From SZUA-320 sp963707875 (GTDB lineage: Bacteria > Gemmatimonadota > Gemmatimonadetes > Gemmatimonadales > GWC2-71-9): a stretch of DNA of 64,000 nucleotides. The position numbers and the translations under genes are program-made. The stretch is from the NCBI GenBank assembly GCA_963707875.1, contig CAVPRU010000001.1:1-64000 (forward strand). Reading direction: 5' to 3'. Under the pieces are notes generated by a model. It was not told the origin of the DNA. It worked only from the letters and a program-made list of their open reading frames with translations, and ran no database searches. Positions 8,370-18,426 of this stretch are shown one piece after another. Within the stretch, counting starts at the first letter, position 1. Each line of letters opens with the position of its first letter.

Positions 8370-10876
8370 CGCATGATCGGTGGCAGGGGAGGACCCAGCC
8401 GGACCTCGGTGGTCCACTCCCCCTGGTCGGTCCGCAGCACAATGCGTCCCAAAGGATCGAACCCCGGCCCCAACCGGCCCGGCAGCCCGGGAAGTCCCAG
8501 ACGGAAGCTCCGGGTCTCACCGGGTCGGAGCTCCACCAGTCCAGTGGTCGGCGGGACCGACCGCGCGGCGTAGGTCCGGATCCGCAGGTCCGCGCTCCAC
8601 AGCGCCGTGGCCCCGGGTTCGGCGAATCCTGGGCTCAGGACGATAGTCGCCTGTCGGTCTCCGGCGCCATCCGGGGAGGTGAACTCCAGCCGGCCGAGAG
8701 CGTAGTTCAGGGGTGACACCGCGAGCAGCCGCTCCAGGTCATCCTCGAGGGTCAGACCGAAATCGGTGAACAGGGGCCACTGGTTCCGCTCCATGGTCAC
8801 CTCGGCCTCGATCCGACCGGCCCAGGACGGGATGCCAAACGTGGTACGGTGGTCGCCACTGCCTCGCGTTTCGATCGCCCGGCCCCGCTCGGCCCCGACC
8901 AGCGCGAGATCGATCTGCCCCTTGAAGCCCCCGGCCAGGGCGCGGACGGTCACCTCAACGCTGTCGCCCTGCCGGGCAGCCTCCACCAGCGCCGGGGCGG
9001 GGTCAATCACCACCACCCCGGCGAACGGGCCGCCGGGACCAGCCACCACCACCACCTCGTAATTCCCGCTCACCGCATCTCGCCCGTCCACCCGCAACTG
9101 GGCCAGCGGCTCGTCCCCGCCGGACGCTGCCGCGTGGCCACCCCGGGCCGGCATGCCCCCGGGCTCGTGGAGGAAGAGCAGCAATGGGGCACCGGCGGCC
9201 TCCTTGGCAGTCACCGTCAACCCCCGGCCGGTGTTCATGGTGAGAGCGATGCGATGGGCCAGCCCGCCTTCCAGAGAAAACCGGAGGGTGTCCAGCCTGG
9301 CCGGACGTGGCACCAGTGGCGCCGGTGTCACAGTCGACGGCGCCGATCCCTGTTGTCCTCCGGTCAGGATCGCCCAGGCTGTCGGCAGATCCGGCTGGCC
9401 AGCGCCCTGATCGTATCGCGAGTTCCTGCCGACCGGTCTGGCGCTTCGGACCAGCGCTCGGCGGATGGTTTCGGCGCTGACGGCCCGGCCCTCGGCGACC
9501 AGCCCACTGATCAGGACCGCGGCGAGGCCGGCCACGTGGGGCGCGGCCATGCTGGTACCGCTCTTGACCTCTTCCCCCACTTCCCAGCGGGCCACCGTGG
9601 AATAGGCCAGCCCGGGGGCGACCAGATCCGGGCGATCCAGCTCGCCGCCGCGGGCACTGAAGAATGCCATCACATCCGGCTGATTGCGGCCGGATCGAGC
9701 CGGTGGAAGAAAGACACCGGGATAGCTGGCCCCGACCGAGATCACGTTCCTCGCGCTGCCCGGGAAGCCAATGGTGGAGAGCCCGGGACCGTCGTTCCCG
9801 GCGCTCACCGTCATGACCACGTCAGGGTGTGCCAGGAGCAGGCTGTCGAGCAGCGCATCGATCCGGGCCTGTCCCTCGGCCTCGTTCCCCACCCCGAAAC
9901 TCAGGTTGAGCACCACCGGCATCCGGCGTCCAGCGGCGTAGCGAATGGCGTACTCGGCGGCGCGGATGATGCTGCCGGTCCCCGTGATGCCGCCACGGGC
10001 GTCGTTGGAGATCTTGAGGCCCAGCAGGGAGGCGCCGGGCGCCACCCCATCGAACCCGTCGACTCGATAGAGCGCGTGGCCGCCGGCGATGCCGGCGACA
10101 TGGGTACCGTGCCCGCTGTTGTCGAATACCAGATCGAGCACCGGGACGTTGCCGGGACCGTCCGTGAGATTGACGGCAATGCCGAGCGGCGAGGGACGGT
10201 TGCCGGTGTGCCAACCGAAGGTCTCCTGGGCCACGGCGTAGTCCCGGACCGGCCGCTCATTCGCCAGGGTTCCGTCGCCGTCAGTATCGGCGAATAGCAC
10301 CCATCCATCGCTGGCACGCGCCACGATCACCAGCAGCGTGTCCGCCACCACGCCATTGCCGTTGAGGTCGGCCGCGGCGCCGATCCCGAGCGGAATCTCG
10401 CGCAGGGTCCCGGCCAGTACCGACTTCATGGCGGTGAGGGCCCTGAGTCGTCCGGCACCGAGCACCCGCTGGTGACCGAGCAGCACGGTATCCCCCCGGA
10501 TCACGGCTTCAGTGAGCGGAACCCGCCCTTCCCCCGAGAAATCCCGGATATCCAGCACCTTGACCGCTCCGGTGCTGGACCGATCGAGCCCGGGTATGGT
10601 GGGATCGAGTCCGCTGTCGAGGATGGCGACGAGCACCCCGCGTCCGTCCGCCTTCGGGTGGGCGGACAGGAACCCGGGCACGTTGGTACTGCCGAGCGCC
10701 ATCCAGTCATTGGTGGCCGCAGTGGTCGGGGGCGCGATCGGTTCTCGCCCCGGACTGGCCACGGTGGCGACCGGCGCTGGCTCGGGCGAAGGGGCGGTGG
10801 TTGGGGGCTGCGCCGCTGGTCCGGCACAGGAGAGCAGCCCGAACAGAATGGGGGCGGCAACCGCCCGACGGTTCAT
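8366..10876 (-). CDS. S8 family serine peptidase (subtilase), secreted lipoprotein
   Basis: An 836-residue subtilisin-like protease. The N-terminus is a lipoprotein signal (LFGLLSCAG), followed by a Pro/Ala-rich linker. The triad is complete: Asp in VAILDSGLDP (about residue 85), His in SGHGTHVAGIAGG (about 255) and Ser in GTSMAAPHVAGLAAVL (about 440); the oxyanion Asn is in SAGNDGPG. An insertion between Asp and His carries a calcium-type acidic loop (DLNGNGVVADT; DTDGDGTL). The roughly 380 residues after the catalytic domain look like beta-rich accessory domains. Its start overlaps the carboxylase stop by 4 nt and its stop overlaps the AtuA-like start, so it is translated within an acyl-CoA metabolism transcript, which is odd for a secreted protease. 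Confidence 0.92.
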   Translation of the reverse strand: MNRRAVAAPILFGLLSCAGPAAQPPTTAPSPEPAPVATVASPGREPIAPPTTAATNDWMALGSTNVPGFLSAHPKADGRGVLVAILDSGLDPTIPGLDRSSTGAVKVLDIRDFSGEGRVPLTEAVIRGDTVLLGHQRVLGAGRLRALTAMKSVLAGTLREIPLGIGAAADLNGNGVVADTLLVIVARASDGWVLFADTDGDGTLANERPVRDYAVAQETFGWHTGNRPSPLGIAVNLTDGPGNVPVLDLVFDNSGHGTHVAGIAGGHALYRVDGFDGVAPGASLLGLKISNDARGGITGTGSIIRAAEYAIRYAAGRRMPVVLNLSFGVGNEAEGQARIDALLDSLLLAHPDVVMTVSAGNDGPGLSTIGFPGSARNVISVGASYPGVFLPPARSGRNQPDVMAFFSARGGELDRPDLVAPGLAYSTVARWEVGEEVKSGTSMAAPHVAGLAAVLISGLVAEGRAVSAETIRRALVRSARPVGRNSRYDQGAGQPDLPTAWAILTGGQQGSAPSTVTPAPLVPRPARLDTLRFSLEGGLAHRIALTMNTGRGLTVTAKEAAGAPLLLFLHEPGGMPARGGHAAASGGDEPLAQLRVDGRDAVSGNYEVVVVAGPGGPFAGVVVIDPAPALVEAARQGDSVEVTVRALAGGFKGQIDLALVGAERGRAIETRGSGDHRTTFGIPSWAGRIEAEVTMERNQWPLFTDFGLTLEDDLERLLAVSPLNYALGRLEFTSPDGAGDRQATIVLSPGFAEPGATALWSADLRIRTYAARSVPPTTGLVELRPGETRSFRLGLPGLPGRLGPGFDPLGRIVLRTDQGEWTTEVRLGPPLPPIMR

Positions 10877-12500
10877 CGCGGGGGCACCGCGTCGAGTGGA
10901 GGCAGCACGAAGGGTCCCAAGTGAGGACCCGGGTAATTGGCACTGACCCTGAGCAGAAGGGCCAGCATGTCTCTGGTCTCTTCCGGAGTGACGATCGCGT
11001 CGACGTGGCCGCGGGCCGCCGCGTATCGGGCGTCGAGCTGTGCCTCGTAATCACCCCGCATCTCATCCATCGAGGCGATGGTCTCTCCCGACAGCTCTTC
11101 CCCGGTCTGCTCCACCCGGTTGATCTCCGACCCGTAGACCGCCGTCACCGCGGACTCACCCTCCATCACTCCCATTCTGCCGGTGGGCCAGGAGAGGATG
11201 AAATCAGGATCGAATCCCTGGCCGGCCATGGCGTAGTAGCCGGCGCCCGACGCGTGGTTGACGGTCAGAACCAGTTTGGGGACCGGAGCGGTCGCCATCG
11301 CCTCGACCCACTCGGCCCCGGCCCGGATGATCCCGCTTTCCTCGGCATCGGACCCCACCATGAACCCGCTGACGTCCTGGACGAAGAGCAGCGGGACGCC
11401 TTCCCGGGCCGCGGTATTGATGAAGAATGCCACCTTCCGGGCGCTCTCGGTGTAGACGATCCCGCCAAACCGGGGCGGCTTGCCCTTCCCGACCTTGACT
11501 AGACCGCGACGGTTGGCAATGACCGCGACCGGGCGGCCCTCGATCCGGCCGTGGCCACAGATCATCTCGGCGGCGTGGTCGGGCTGGAATTCGTCGAACC
11601 TGCCCTCATCGAGAATGCAGGACAGGACCGCCGGCATGTCATACGACATCCGGTGATCCTGTGGAAGCAGGTCATACAGATCAGCGGCTGGCCGGGCTGA
11701 CGGCGCAACATCGACCACCCGCTGCCCTGTCCCCGCGGGCCGGGGCAGCCGGGCGACGTACTCGCGGATCCGGTGCAGGCACTCGCCATCGTCCGGGACC
11801 GCGTAGTGCGCCACCCCGCTCCGGGCGGTGTGAGTGGTGGCGCCGCCCAGGGTCTCCGCATCGACCACCTGACCGGTGGCGCCCTTGACCAGATTGGGAC
11901 CACCGAGCCCCATGAAGCTGGTGCCCTCGACCATGAAGATGACGTCGGAGAGTGCGGGCAGGTAGGCGCCCCCAGCCACACAACTTCCCATGACCGCGGC
12001 GATCTGTGGCACTCGGAGGTAGCGCCGCATGATGGAGTTGTAGTAGAACAACCGGGCGGCCCCGTACTGGCCCGGGAACACCCCGGCCTGATAGGGAAGA
12101 TTGACCCCGGCGCTGTCCACCAGGTAGACGATCGGGATCCGTTGCCGCATGGCGACTTCCTGGGCCCGGAGCATCTTGGTGATCGTCTCCGGCCACCAGG
12201 ACCCCGCCTTGACCGTCGCGTCGTTGGCAATCACCACCACTTCGCGGCCCTCGACGATGCCAACCCCGGTGATGACTCCCGCCGCGGGGGCCTGTCCGTC
12301 GTACCGGTCGTAGGCGACGAGGAGTCCGATCTCCAGCCAGGGAGTCTCCGGGTCGAGCAGCCGCGCGACGCGTTCCCTGGGGGCCAGCTGGCCCTTCTGG
12401 TGCATCCGGGCGACACGCTCGGCCCCCCCGCCCTCGCGAAGCTGCGACGCGAGGGTGAGGAACTCGTCGGTGAGTGCCCGCAGCCGGTTGGGCCTGGTGG

Positions 12501-12504
<4 letters not shown>
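10873..12504 (-). CDS. Acyl-CoA carboxylase, carboxyltransferase (beta) subunit
   Basis: A 543-residue biotin-dependent carboxyltransferase that moves carboxyl from carboxybiotin to an acyl-CoA. Two crotonase-like halves are visible: the N half with GVGIVEGREVVVIANDATVKAG and the oxyanion loops MGSCVAGGAYLPALSD; the C half with GFMVGSDAEESGIIRAGAEWVEA and NHASGAGYYAMAGQGFDPDF. The layout resembles methylcrotonyl-CoA and related carboxylases. No biotin carboxylase alpha subunit lies in the window, so its partner is encoded elsewhere. The B12-binding protein upstream and the hydratase downstream suggest branched-chain acid or propionate metabolism. The substrate (methylcrotonyl-, geranyl- or propionyl-CoA) cannot be decided from sequence alone. 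Confidence 0.88.
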
Positions 12505-12938
<434 letters not shown>

Positions 12939-12941
12939 CGG

Positions 12942-14096
12942 CTACCGGAAGCGGAGCAAGCCGGCCAGGCCGTCGACCGAGTCGGCCGAGTCGGCGGAAT
13001 GAATCACCTCGATGTCAACCCGCTGGCGGAGGGCTTCCTCGATGGCGTCATCGATCACGTCCCGCACCTCGATCGGAGACCCCTCGCCTTTGCACTCGTG
13101 GGAACCGAGCACCAGCCGGCTGGTATCGGTGCAGCGGTACCCCCGAGTCGAGACATCGGGGTTCACCAGCAGGGTGCGGACCTGCCCCTTCCCGAGCGCG
13201 GCCAGGGTCGCGCGCACTCCGTTGACCGCCCACCGGGCGCCCAGCGCCTCGGCCAGGTCGCTGACCAGATCGGCCTCGCTCAATCGCTCCCAGGCTGACC
13301 GCCCCTCCAGCGTCGCGGCGTGCACCGCCGCCGGGGTGGCGCGCTTGAGGTTGAGCTTCATGATCCCCATCACCCGGTCTCCCAGATAGGGATGCAGGAA
13401 CGGCTCCACCGTCCCGGCGTCGGTCCCGATCCCGGCCAGGAGAATGCCATGCACCGGCTTGTCCCGATCGAGCGAAAACAGGGCGTCTGCCACCGCGGCG
13501 AGGTGGCGCTGCTTCTCGGTCCGGACCCTGTTGTGATACCCAAACTCGCCGCGGCCTGGCGCGTCCTGGCGATCGGAGTGAAAGCGCCCTCCCGGAGTGG
13601 CGTCGGCCCGCAGGTCGAGCACCTCCCGGCACTCGAACGCGGTGACTTCGAAGAACCTGGCTCCCCGCCGGTCCATGACCACCGTCATCAATCGGCCGAC
13701 CTCATCGTCAACCGCCAGCAGTTCCCTGACCCAGGCGGTGCGGTCGACCACCAGTCGGGAACGATAGACCGAGGGAAGCGGGACCACCTCGAACAGCTTC
13801 CGGCCCTGGCAGGCGAACACCGCCACCCCCTGGGTCGCGGGCAGGGCGGTTGGGCTGGCCAGGGCCGACTCGATTCGATCGAGGTCAGCCCGGATGGCCT
13901 CCTGCTCGGCCTTGGAGTACCCCTGGGCCGGCAGATCCTGGGTGACCTCCCGGATCCGGTTCTTGAGTTTGATCATGTACTTGCCCCGGGCACGATCCCG
14001 GGGCTCGATCTTCAGGTAGCAGCTGACGACGGGTTGGCGACCAGCCTTGAGCCGGCTGAGACGATCGAGCTGTTTGGCCACCGCTTCGAGGGTCAT
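12942..14096 (-). CDS. Bacterial archaeo-eukaryotic release factor 1-like protein (baeRF / Vms1-Ankzf1 type)
   Basis: A 384-residue protein with the order expected for bacterial eRF1 homologues: an N-terminal segment (PVVSCYLKIEPRDRARGKYMIKLKN), a central RNase H-fold domain (LLAVDDEVGRLMTVVMDRRGARFFEV) followed by a basic loop (GEFGYHNRVRTEKQRHL) where eRF1 would start its catalytic helix, and a C-terminal Pelota/eRF1 domain-3-like half (VHGILLAGIGTDAGTVEPFLHP; VNPDVSTRG). No GGQ tripeptide is seen. Relatives are proposed or shown to act on peptidyl-tRNA or stalled ribosomes; the role here is inference. It has a good promoter (TTGAAA, 17 nt, TATTCT) and a GAAGAAGG ribosome site, and is the first gene of the minus-strand operon. 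Confidence 0.75.
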   Translation of the reverse strand: MTLEAVAKQLDRLSRLKAGRQPVVSCYLKIEPRDRARGKYMIKLKNRIREVTQDLPAQGYSKAEQEAIRADLDRIESALASPTALPATQGVAVFACQGRKLFEVVPLPSVYRSRLVVDRTAWVRELLAVDDEVGRLMTVVMDRRGARFFEVTAFECREVLDLRADATPGGRFHSDRQDAPGRGEFGYHNRVRTEKQRHLAAVADALFSLDRDKPVHGILLAGIGTDAGTVEPFLHPYLGDRVMGIMKLNLKRATPAAVHAATLEGRSAWERLSEADLVSDLAEALGARWAVNGVRATLAALGKGQVRTLLVNPDVSTRGYRCTDTSRLVLGSHECKGEGSPIEVRDVIDDAIEEALRQRVDIEVIHSADSADSVDGLAGLLRFR

Positions 14097-14132
14097 GGCG
14101 GGCCTTCTTCGGGAGAGGAGGTTCCTGCCCGT

Positions 14133-14161
14133 AGAATAGCCGCATCATATTGCGTTTTCAA
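14133..14161 (-). promoter_or_regulatory. Promoter of the eRF1-like gene operon
   Basis: On the minus strand a TTGAAA hexamer and a TATTCT hexamer are separated by exactly 17 nt, ending 36 bases before the ATG at 14096. The leader holds a GAAGAAGG ribosome site. This is the best sigma-70-type match in the left half of the window and would drive the long minus-strand operon. It lies back to back with the icmF -10 element. Confidence 0.65.
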
Positions 14162-14204
14162 GGCTTAGCGGCCTCCGACAGTGCCTGTTTTTCCCCAATC
14201 GCGT

Positions 14205-14210
14205 TATACT
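14205..14210 (+). promoter_or_regulatory. -10 element of icmF, leaderless configuration
   Basis: TATACT ends 8 nt before the icmF ATG and no Shine-Dalgarno sequence is present. A transcript from this element would begin within a few bases of the start codon. The -35 region is not convincing. Confidence 0.45.
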
Positions 14211-14218
14211 TTCTCTTC

Positions 14219-17200
14219 ATGAACGGCGCCCCTCCAGCCGAACCCTATCGGCCCCGGCACCACGTCCGCATCGTTACCGCGGCCTCCCTGTTCGACGGCC
14301 ACGATGCGGCCATCAACATCATGCGCCGTATCCTCCAGGCCTCCGGCGCCGAGGTCATCCATCTGGGCCACAACCGATCGGTCGCTGAGATCGTCGACTG
14401 CGCCATCCAGGAAGACGTCCAGGCGATCGCCGTGACCTCCTATCAGGGTGGGCACGTCGAGTTCTTCAAGTACATGCACGACTTGCTGGCGGAGCGGGGG
14501 GCGGCGATCCGGATCTTCGGCGGCGGCGGCGGCACCATCCTGCCGAGCGAGGTGGCGGAACTCCACCAGTACGGGATAACCCGGATCTACACGCCGGACG
14601 ATGGCCGGGCCATGGGCCTGCAAGGCATGATCAATGACCTGCTCAAAGCCTGCGACTTCGCCACCCGTCCGGCGGGCCTGAACGGCGAGGTGGCACGCCT
14701 GTCGCCCGGCGATCCGCAGACGATTGCCGGCCTGATCACGGTGGCCGAGAACTACCCTGAACTGCAGGAGGATCTCGGGAGCCAGCTGACGGCAGCACTC
14801 GCGAACCGAAGCGTCCCGGTGCTGGGGATCACCGGCACGGGCGGCGCCGGGAAGTCGTCGTTGATCGACGAACTGGTCCGCCGTTTCCTGATGGATTTTC
14901 CGGACCGGACGGTGGCGATCCTCTCGGTCGACCCCTCCAAGCGGAAGAGCGGCGGCGCCCTGCTGGGCGACCGGATCCGGATGAACTCGATCTTCACCGA
15001 TCGGGTCTACATGCGCTCGCTTGCCACTCGGCAGTCCAACCTGACCCTGAGCCGGCACGTGCGGGAGGCGCTCGGCATCGTCAAGGCGGCCGGATTCGAT
15101 CTGGTGATCATCGAGACCTCGGGCATCGGCCAGTCGGACACCGCCATCACCGAACACGCCGATGTGGCACTCTACGTCATGACCGCCGATTATGGCGCGG
15201 CGACCCAGCTCGAGAAGATCGACATGCTGGACTTTGCCGATGTCATCGCCATCAACAAGTTCGACAAGCGGGGGTCGCTCGACGCCCTTCGGGATGTCGG
15301 GAAGCAGTACCGGCGGAATCATGGCCTGTTCGACGCCGCGGAGGAGGCGCTCCCGATCGTCGGCACCATCGCCAGCCAGTTCAACGATCCGGGGATGAAC
15401 CAGCTGTACAGCCTGGTGATGTCGCTGATCGCCCGGAAGACCGGAGCCCCCTTCGGGGGCGATGCCTCGGGTCACCAGCGGATGACGGCCGACCGGGTGG
15501 CGATCGTTCCACCGGACCGGACCCGGTATCTGGCGGAGATCGCCGATGCCGTCGAGGGAGAGACCCGGACCCTTACCGACCAGGCCGAGCTGGCGCGCCG
15601 GTGCTACCAGTTGCACGGTGCCGTGCTGACCTTGCGGGGCGGCGAACCTGGAGCCGATATCCTCCCCGACCTCGGTCCCGCCGCGGGCGACTCGAGCGAG
15701 GTCCAGGCCCTGGTGGCCGAGTATGCCCGACACCGGGCCCGGCTGGACCCGCGGAGTATCGCGCTGCTGACCGGGTGGCCGGCGCTGGCCCAGGCCTATC
15801 GGGAGCCGGTGTACCGCTACCAGGTCCGGGACCGGGTGTTGGAGCGGGATCTCTTTACCGAGTCGCTGTCCCACCTCAGGATTCCCAAGGTGGCCCTGCC
15901 CCGGTTCCAGGATTGGGGAGATCTGCTGCGCTGGCTGCTCGAGGAGAATGTCCCGGGCCATTACCCCTTCACCGCCGGGGTGTTCCCGCTCAAACGGGAG
16001 GCGGAAGATCCCGGCCGCCAGTTTGCGGGGGAGGGTGGGCCGGAGCGCACCAATTACCGCTTCCACTATCTGTCCCACGCCGTTCCCGCCAAACGGCTCA
16101 GTACCGCCTTCGATTCCGTGACACTGTACGGCGAGGACCCGGCGCGGCGACCCGATATCTACGGCAAGATCGGCAACTCGGGGGTCAGCATCGCGACCCT
16201 GGACGACGCCAAGAAGCTCTACAGCGGATTCGATCTCTGCGATCCCGCCACTTCGGTCAGCATGACGATCAACGGACCTGCGCCCATGCTGCTGGGGTTC
16301 TTCCTGAATGCGGCAATTGATCAGCAATGCGAGCAGTACATCCGAGCCCAGGGCCTGACCGCTGAGGTCGAGGCCCGGATCGAGACCCTCTGTCGGGAGC
16401 GGGGTGGCGTCCGGCCCAGGTACCTGGGCGAGCTTCCCGACGGACATGACGGGCTGGGCCTGATGCTGCTGGGGGTATCCGGTGACGAGGTCCTGCCGGC
16501 CGAGGCCTACCAGCGGATCCGGGCCGAGACCCTGTCGGCGGTCCGGGGCACGGTGCAGGCCGATATCCTCAAGGAGGACCAGGCCCAGAACACCTGCATC
16601 TTCTCGACCGAATTCGCGCTCCGGATGATGGGCGATATTCAGCGCTGGTTCATCGACCACCGGGTCCGGAACTTCTATTCGGTATCGATTTCGGGATATC
16701 ACATCGCCGAGGCCGGCGCCAACCCGATCAGTCAGCTGGCGTTTACCCTGGCCAACGGTTTCACTTTCGTGGAGTACTACCTGGCCCGGGGGATGACGAT
16801 CGACGACTTTGCCCCCAACCTGTCCTTCTTCTTTTCCAACGGGCTCGATCCGGAGTACGCAGTGATCGGCCGGGTGGCCCGGCGGATCTGGGCCCGGGCC
16901 ATGCACCTCAAGTACGGCGCCAACGACCGAAGCCAGAAGCTGAAGTATCACATTCAGACCTCCGGCCGGAGTCTCCACGCGCAGGAGATCGCTTTCAACG
17001 ACATCCGGACCACGTTGCAGGCCCTGTACGCCATCTCCGACAACTGCAACTCGCTTCACACCAACGCCTATGACGAAGCAATCACCACCCCCACCGAGGA
17101 GAGCGTCCGGCGGGCGATGGCCATCCAGCTCATCATCAACCGGGAGCTGGGGCTGGCCCGGAACGAGAACCCGCTGCAGGGCGCATTCATCATCGAGGAG

Positions 17201-17644
17201 CTGACGGACCTGGTCGAACAGGCGGTGCTGCGGGAATTCCGTGCGCTGTCGGACCGGGGCGGCGTGCTGGGCGCCATGGAGCGGATGTACCAGCGTGGCA
17301 AGATCCAGGATGAGTCGCTCTACTATGAGCGGCTCAAGCACTCGGGCGAACTGCCGGTGGTCGGCGTCAACACGTTCCTCGACCCGCAGGGCTCGCCCAC
17401 GGTCATCCCGGATGAGGTGATCCGGTCCACCCCGGAAGAGAAGGAAGCCGCCATCACCTCGGTGGAGGCCTATCTGGTCCTCCACCGGGCGGAAGCCGAG
17501 CCGGCCATGGCGGCGCTCCGCGAAGCGGCCCTGCACGGAGGCAACACCTTCGAGGCCCTCATGCGGGCCTGCCAGGTCTGCTCCCTGGGCGAGATCACGG
17601 CGGGACTGTATGAGGTGGGAGGGCAGTACCGCCGAAACATGTAG
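14219..17644 (+). CDS. icmF: Fused isobutyryl-CoA mutase (IcmF)
   Basis: A 1141-residue fusion of three parts. Residues about 10-140 form a B12-binding domain (LFDGHDAAINIMRR; TSYQGGH; GGGGGTI). A MeaB-type G-protein chaperone follows, with P-loop TGTGGAGKSS near residue 205, switch region DPSKRKSGGALLGDRIRM and NKFDKRG. The mutase TIM-barrel domain fills the C-terminal half (YPFTAGVFPLKREAEDPGRQ; RLSTAFDSVTLYGEDPARRP; VSISGYHIAEAGANP). The domain order and these motifs match IcmF, which interconverts isobutyryl- and butyryl-CoA and loads its own cofactor. I chose the ATG at 14219; the longer frame from 14150 would extend over the divergent promoter. An antisense ORF of equal length is a GC artefact. 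Confidence 0.95.
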   Translation: MNGAPPAEPYRPRHHVRIVTAASLFDGHDAAINIMRRILQASGAEVIHLGHNRSVAEIVDCAIQEDVQAIAVTSYQGGHVEFFKYMHDLLAERGAAIRIFGGGGGTILPSEVAELHQYGITRIYTPDDGRAMGLQGMINDLLKACDFATRPAGLNGEVARLSPGDPQTIAGLITVAENYPELQEDLGSQLTAALANRSVPVLGITGTGGAGKSSLIDELVRRFLMDFPDRTVAILSVDPSKRKSGGALLGDRIRMNSIFTDRVYMRSLATRQSNLTLSRHVREALGIVKAAGFDLVIIETSGIGQSDTAITEHADVALYVMTADYGAATQLEKIDMLDFADVIAINKFDKRGSLDALRDVGKQYRRNHGLFDAAEEALPIVGTIASQFNDPGMNQLYSLVMSLIARKTGAPFGGDASGHQRMTADRVAIVPPDRTRYLAEIADAVEGETRTLTDQAELARRCYQLHGAVLTLRGGEPGADILPDLGPAAGDSSEVQALVAEYARHRARLDPRSIALLTGWPALAQAYREPVYRYQVRDRVLERDLFTESLSHLRIPKVALPRFQDWGDLLRWLLEENVPGHYPFTAGVFPLKREAEDPGRQFAGEGGPERTNYRFHYLSHAVPAKRLSTAFDSVTLYGEDPARRPDIYGKIGNSGVSIATLDDAKKLYSGFDLCDPATSVSMTINGPAPMLLGFFLNAAIDQQCEQYIRAQGLTAEVEARIETLCRERGGVRPRYLGELPDGHDGLGLMLLGVSGDEVLPAEAYQRIRAETLSAVRGTVQADILKEDQAQNTCIFSTEFALRMMGDIQRWFIDHRVRNFYSVSISGYHIAEAGANPISQLAFTLANGFTFVEYYLARGMTIDDFAPNLSFFFSNGLDPEYAVIGRVARRIWARAMHLKYGANDRSQKLKYHIQTSGRSLHAQEIAFNDIRTTLQALYAISDNCNSLHTNAYDEAITTPTEESVRRAMAIQLIINRELGLARNENPLQGAFIIEELTDLVEQAVLREFRALSDRGGVLGAMERMYQRGKIQDESLYYERLKHSGELPVVGVNTFLDPQGSPTVIPDEVIRSTPEEKEAAITSVEAYLVLHRAEAEPAMAALREAALHGGNTFEALMRACQVCSLGEITAGLYEVGGQYRRNM

Positions 17645-17671
17645 CACGGCGGGGCGGGGATCGGCGCGGAG

Positions 17672-18358
17672 TCAGCCCAGCGACGCCCGATGGCTGGCGA
17701 TGGCATCGGCCAGGGCCTCGACCCCGGTCCCGGCGATCGCCACGGTGGACAGCACCGGCGGGCTCCACCCCGTCGAGGACGCCGCGACCGTCCGCATCCG
17801 CTGCGACATCTCCAGATCCCGTGCCAGCCGGGCCGCCTCGGGCCGATCCGCCTTGTTGATGACGAAGAGGTCGGCGACCTCCATCACCCCCGCCTTGAGC
17901 ATCTGGATTCCGTCCCCCGACTCCGGCACCAGCACCAGGACCGTCGTCTGGGCCACGCCGATGACGGCAATCTCCGACTGTCCCACCCCGACCGTCTCAA
18001 TCACGATCCGCTGGTAGCCGGCCGCGTCCAGCACGTCGCAAACCTGGGCGGTGGTGTGCGCCAGGCCCCCCGAGGCGCCCCGGGTGGCCATCGATCGGAT
18101 GAACACCGAGTCATCGAGCGCCACCGGCTCCATCCTGATCCGGTCACCCAGGAGCGCGCCGCCCGTCACCGGGCTGGAGGGGTCCACCGCCACCACCGCC
18201 ACGGAATGGCCTTGCCGGCGCCAGACCTCCACCAGGGCCCGAGTGAGGGTGGACTTGCCGGCACCCGGAGGACCGGTGATCCCGATCCGATGGGCCCGAC
18301 CCAGGTGGGGCTCCAGCGCGGCGAGCAGTGGGCTGGCCTCCAGGGCGTGATTCTCCAC
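17672..18358 (-). CDS. meaB: MeaB/ArgK-type methylmalonyl-CoA mutase-associated GTPase, short form
   Basis: A G3E-type GTPase that guards B12-dependent mutases. Visible motifs are the P-loop GITGPPGAGKST, DPSSPVTGGALLGDRIRM, the switch III-like RSMATRGASGG, ETVGVGQSE and NKADRPE. At 228 residues it is shorter than the usual roughly 300. The C-terminal dimerisation helices are missing. The family's N-terminal helix is encoded upstream in frame (GAVSRAVSLVENHALEA) but has no ATG, GTG or TTG; it begins at about 18429, next to the mgtE stop, where only a CTG is available. The annotated GTG at 18358 therefore probably shortens the protein by about 25 residues. It is convergent with icmF, 27 bases apart. 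Confidence 0.85.
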   Translation of the reverse strand: MENHALEASPLLAALEPHLGRAHRIGITGPPGAGKSTLTRALVEVWRRQGHSVAVVAVDPSSPVTGGALLGDRIRMEPVALDDSVFIRSMATRGASGGLAHTTAQVCDVLDAAGYQRIVIETVGVGQSEIAVIGVAQTTVLVLVPESGDGIQMLKAGVMEVADLFVINKADRPEAARLARDLEMSQRMRTVAASSTGWSPPVLSTVAIAGTGVEALADAIASHRASLG

Positions 18359-18426
18359 CAGCGATACCGCCCGGCTGACCGCGCCGTGGTCTTGCCGGAG
18401 CAGTCCGGCCAGGGTGGGGTCGATGG

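Noticed and set aside
8366..10876. Subtilase as part of a toxin or defence island
   Set aside because: It has a lipoprotein signal and housekeeping neighbours; no nuclease, transposase, integrase or composition change is seen.
14204..17647. 1147-codon open frame antisense to icmF
   Set aside because: It mirrors icmF codon by codon, has no recognisable domain and arises from GC-rich third positions; icmF is unmistakable on the other strand.
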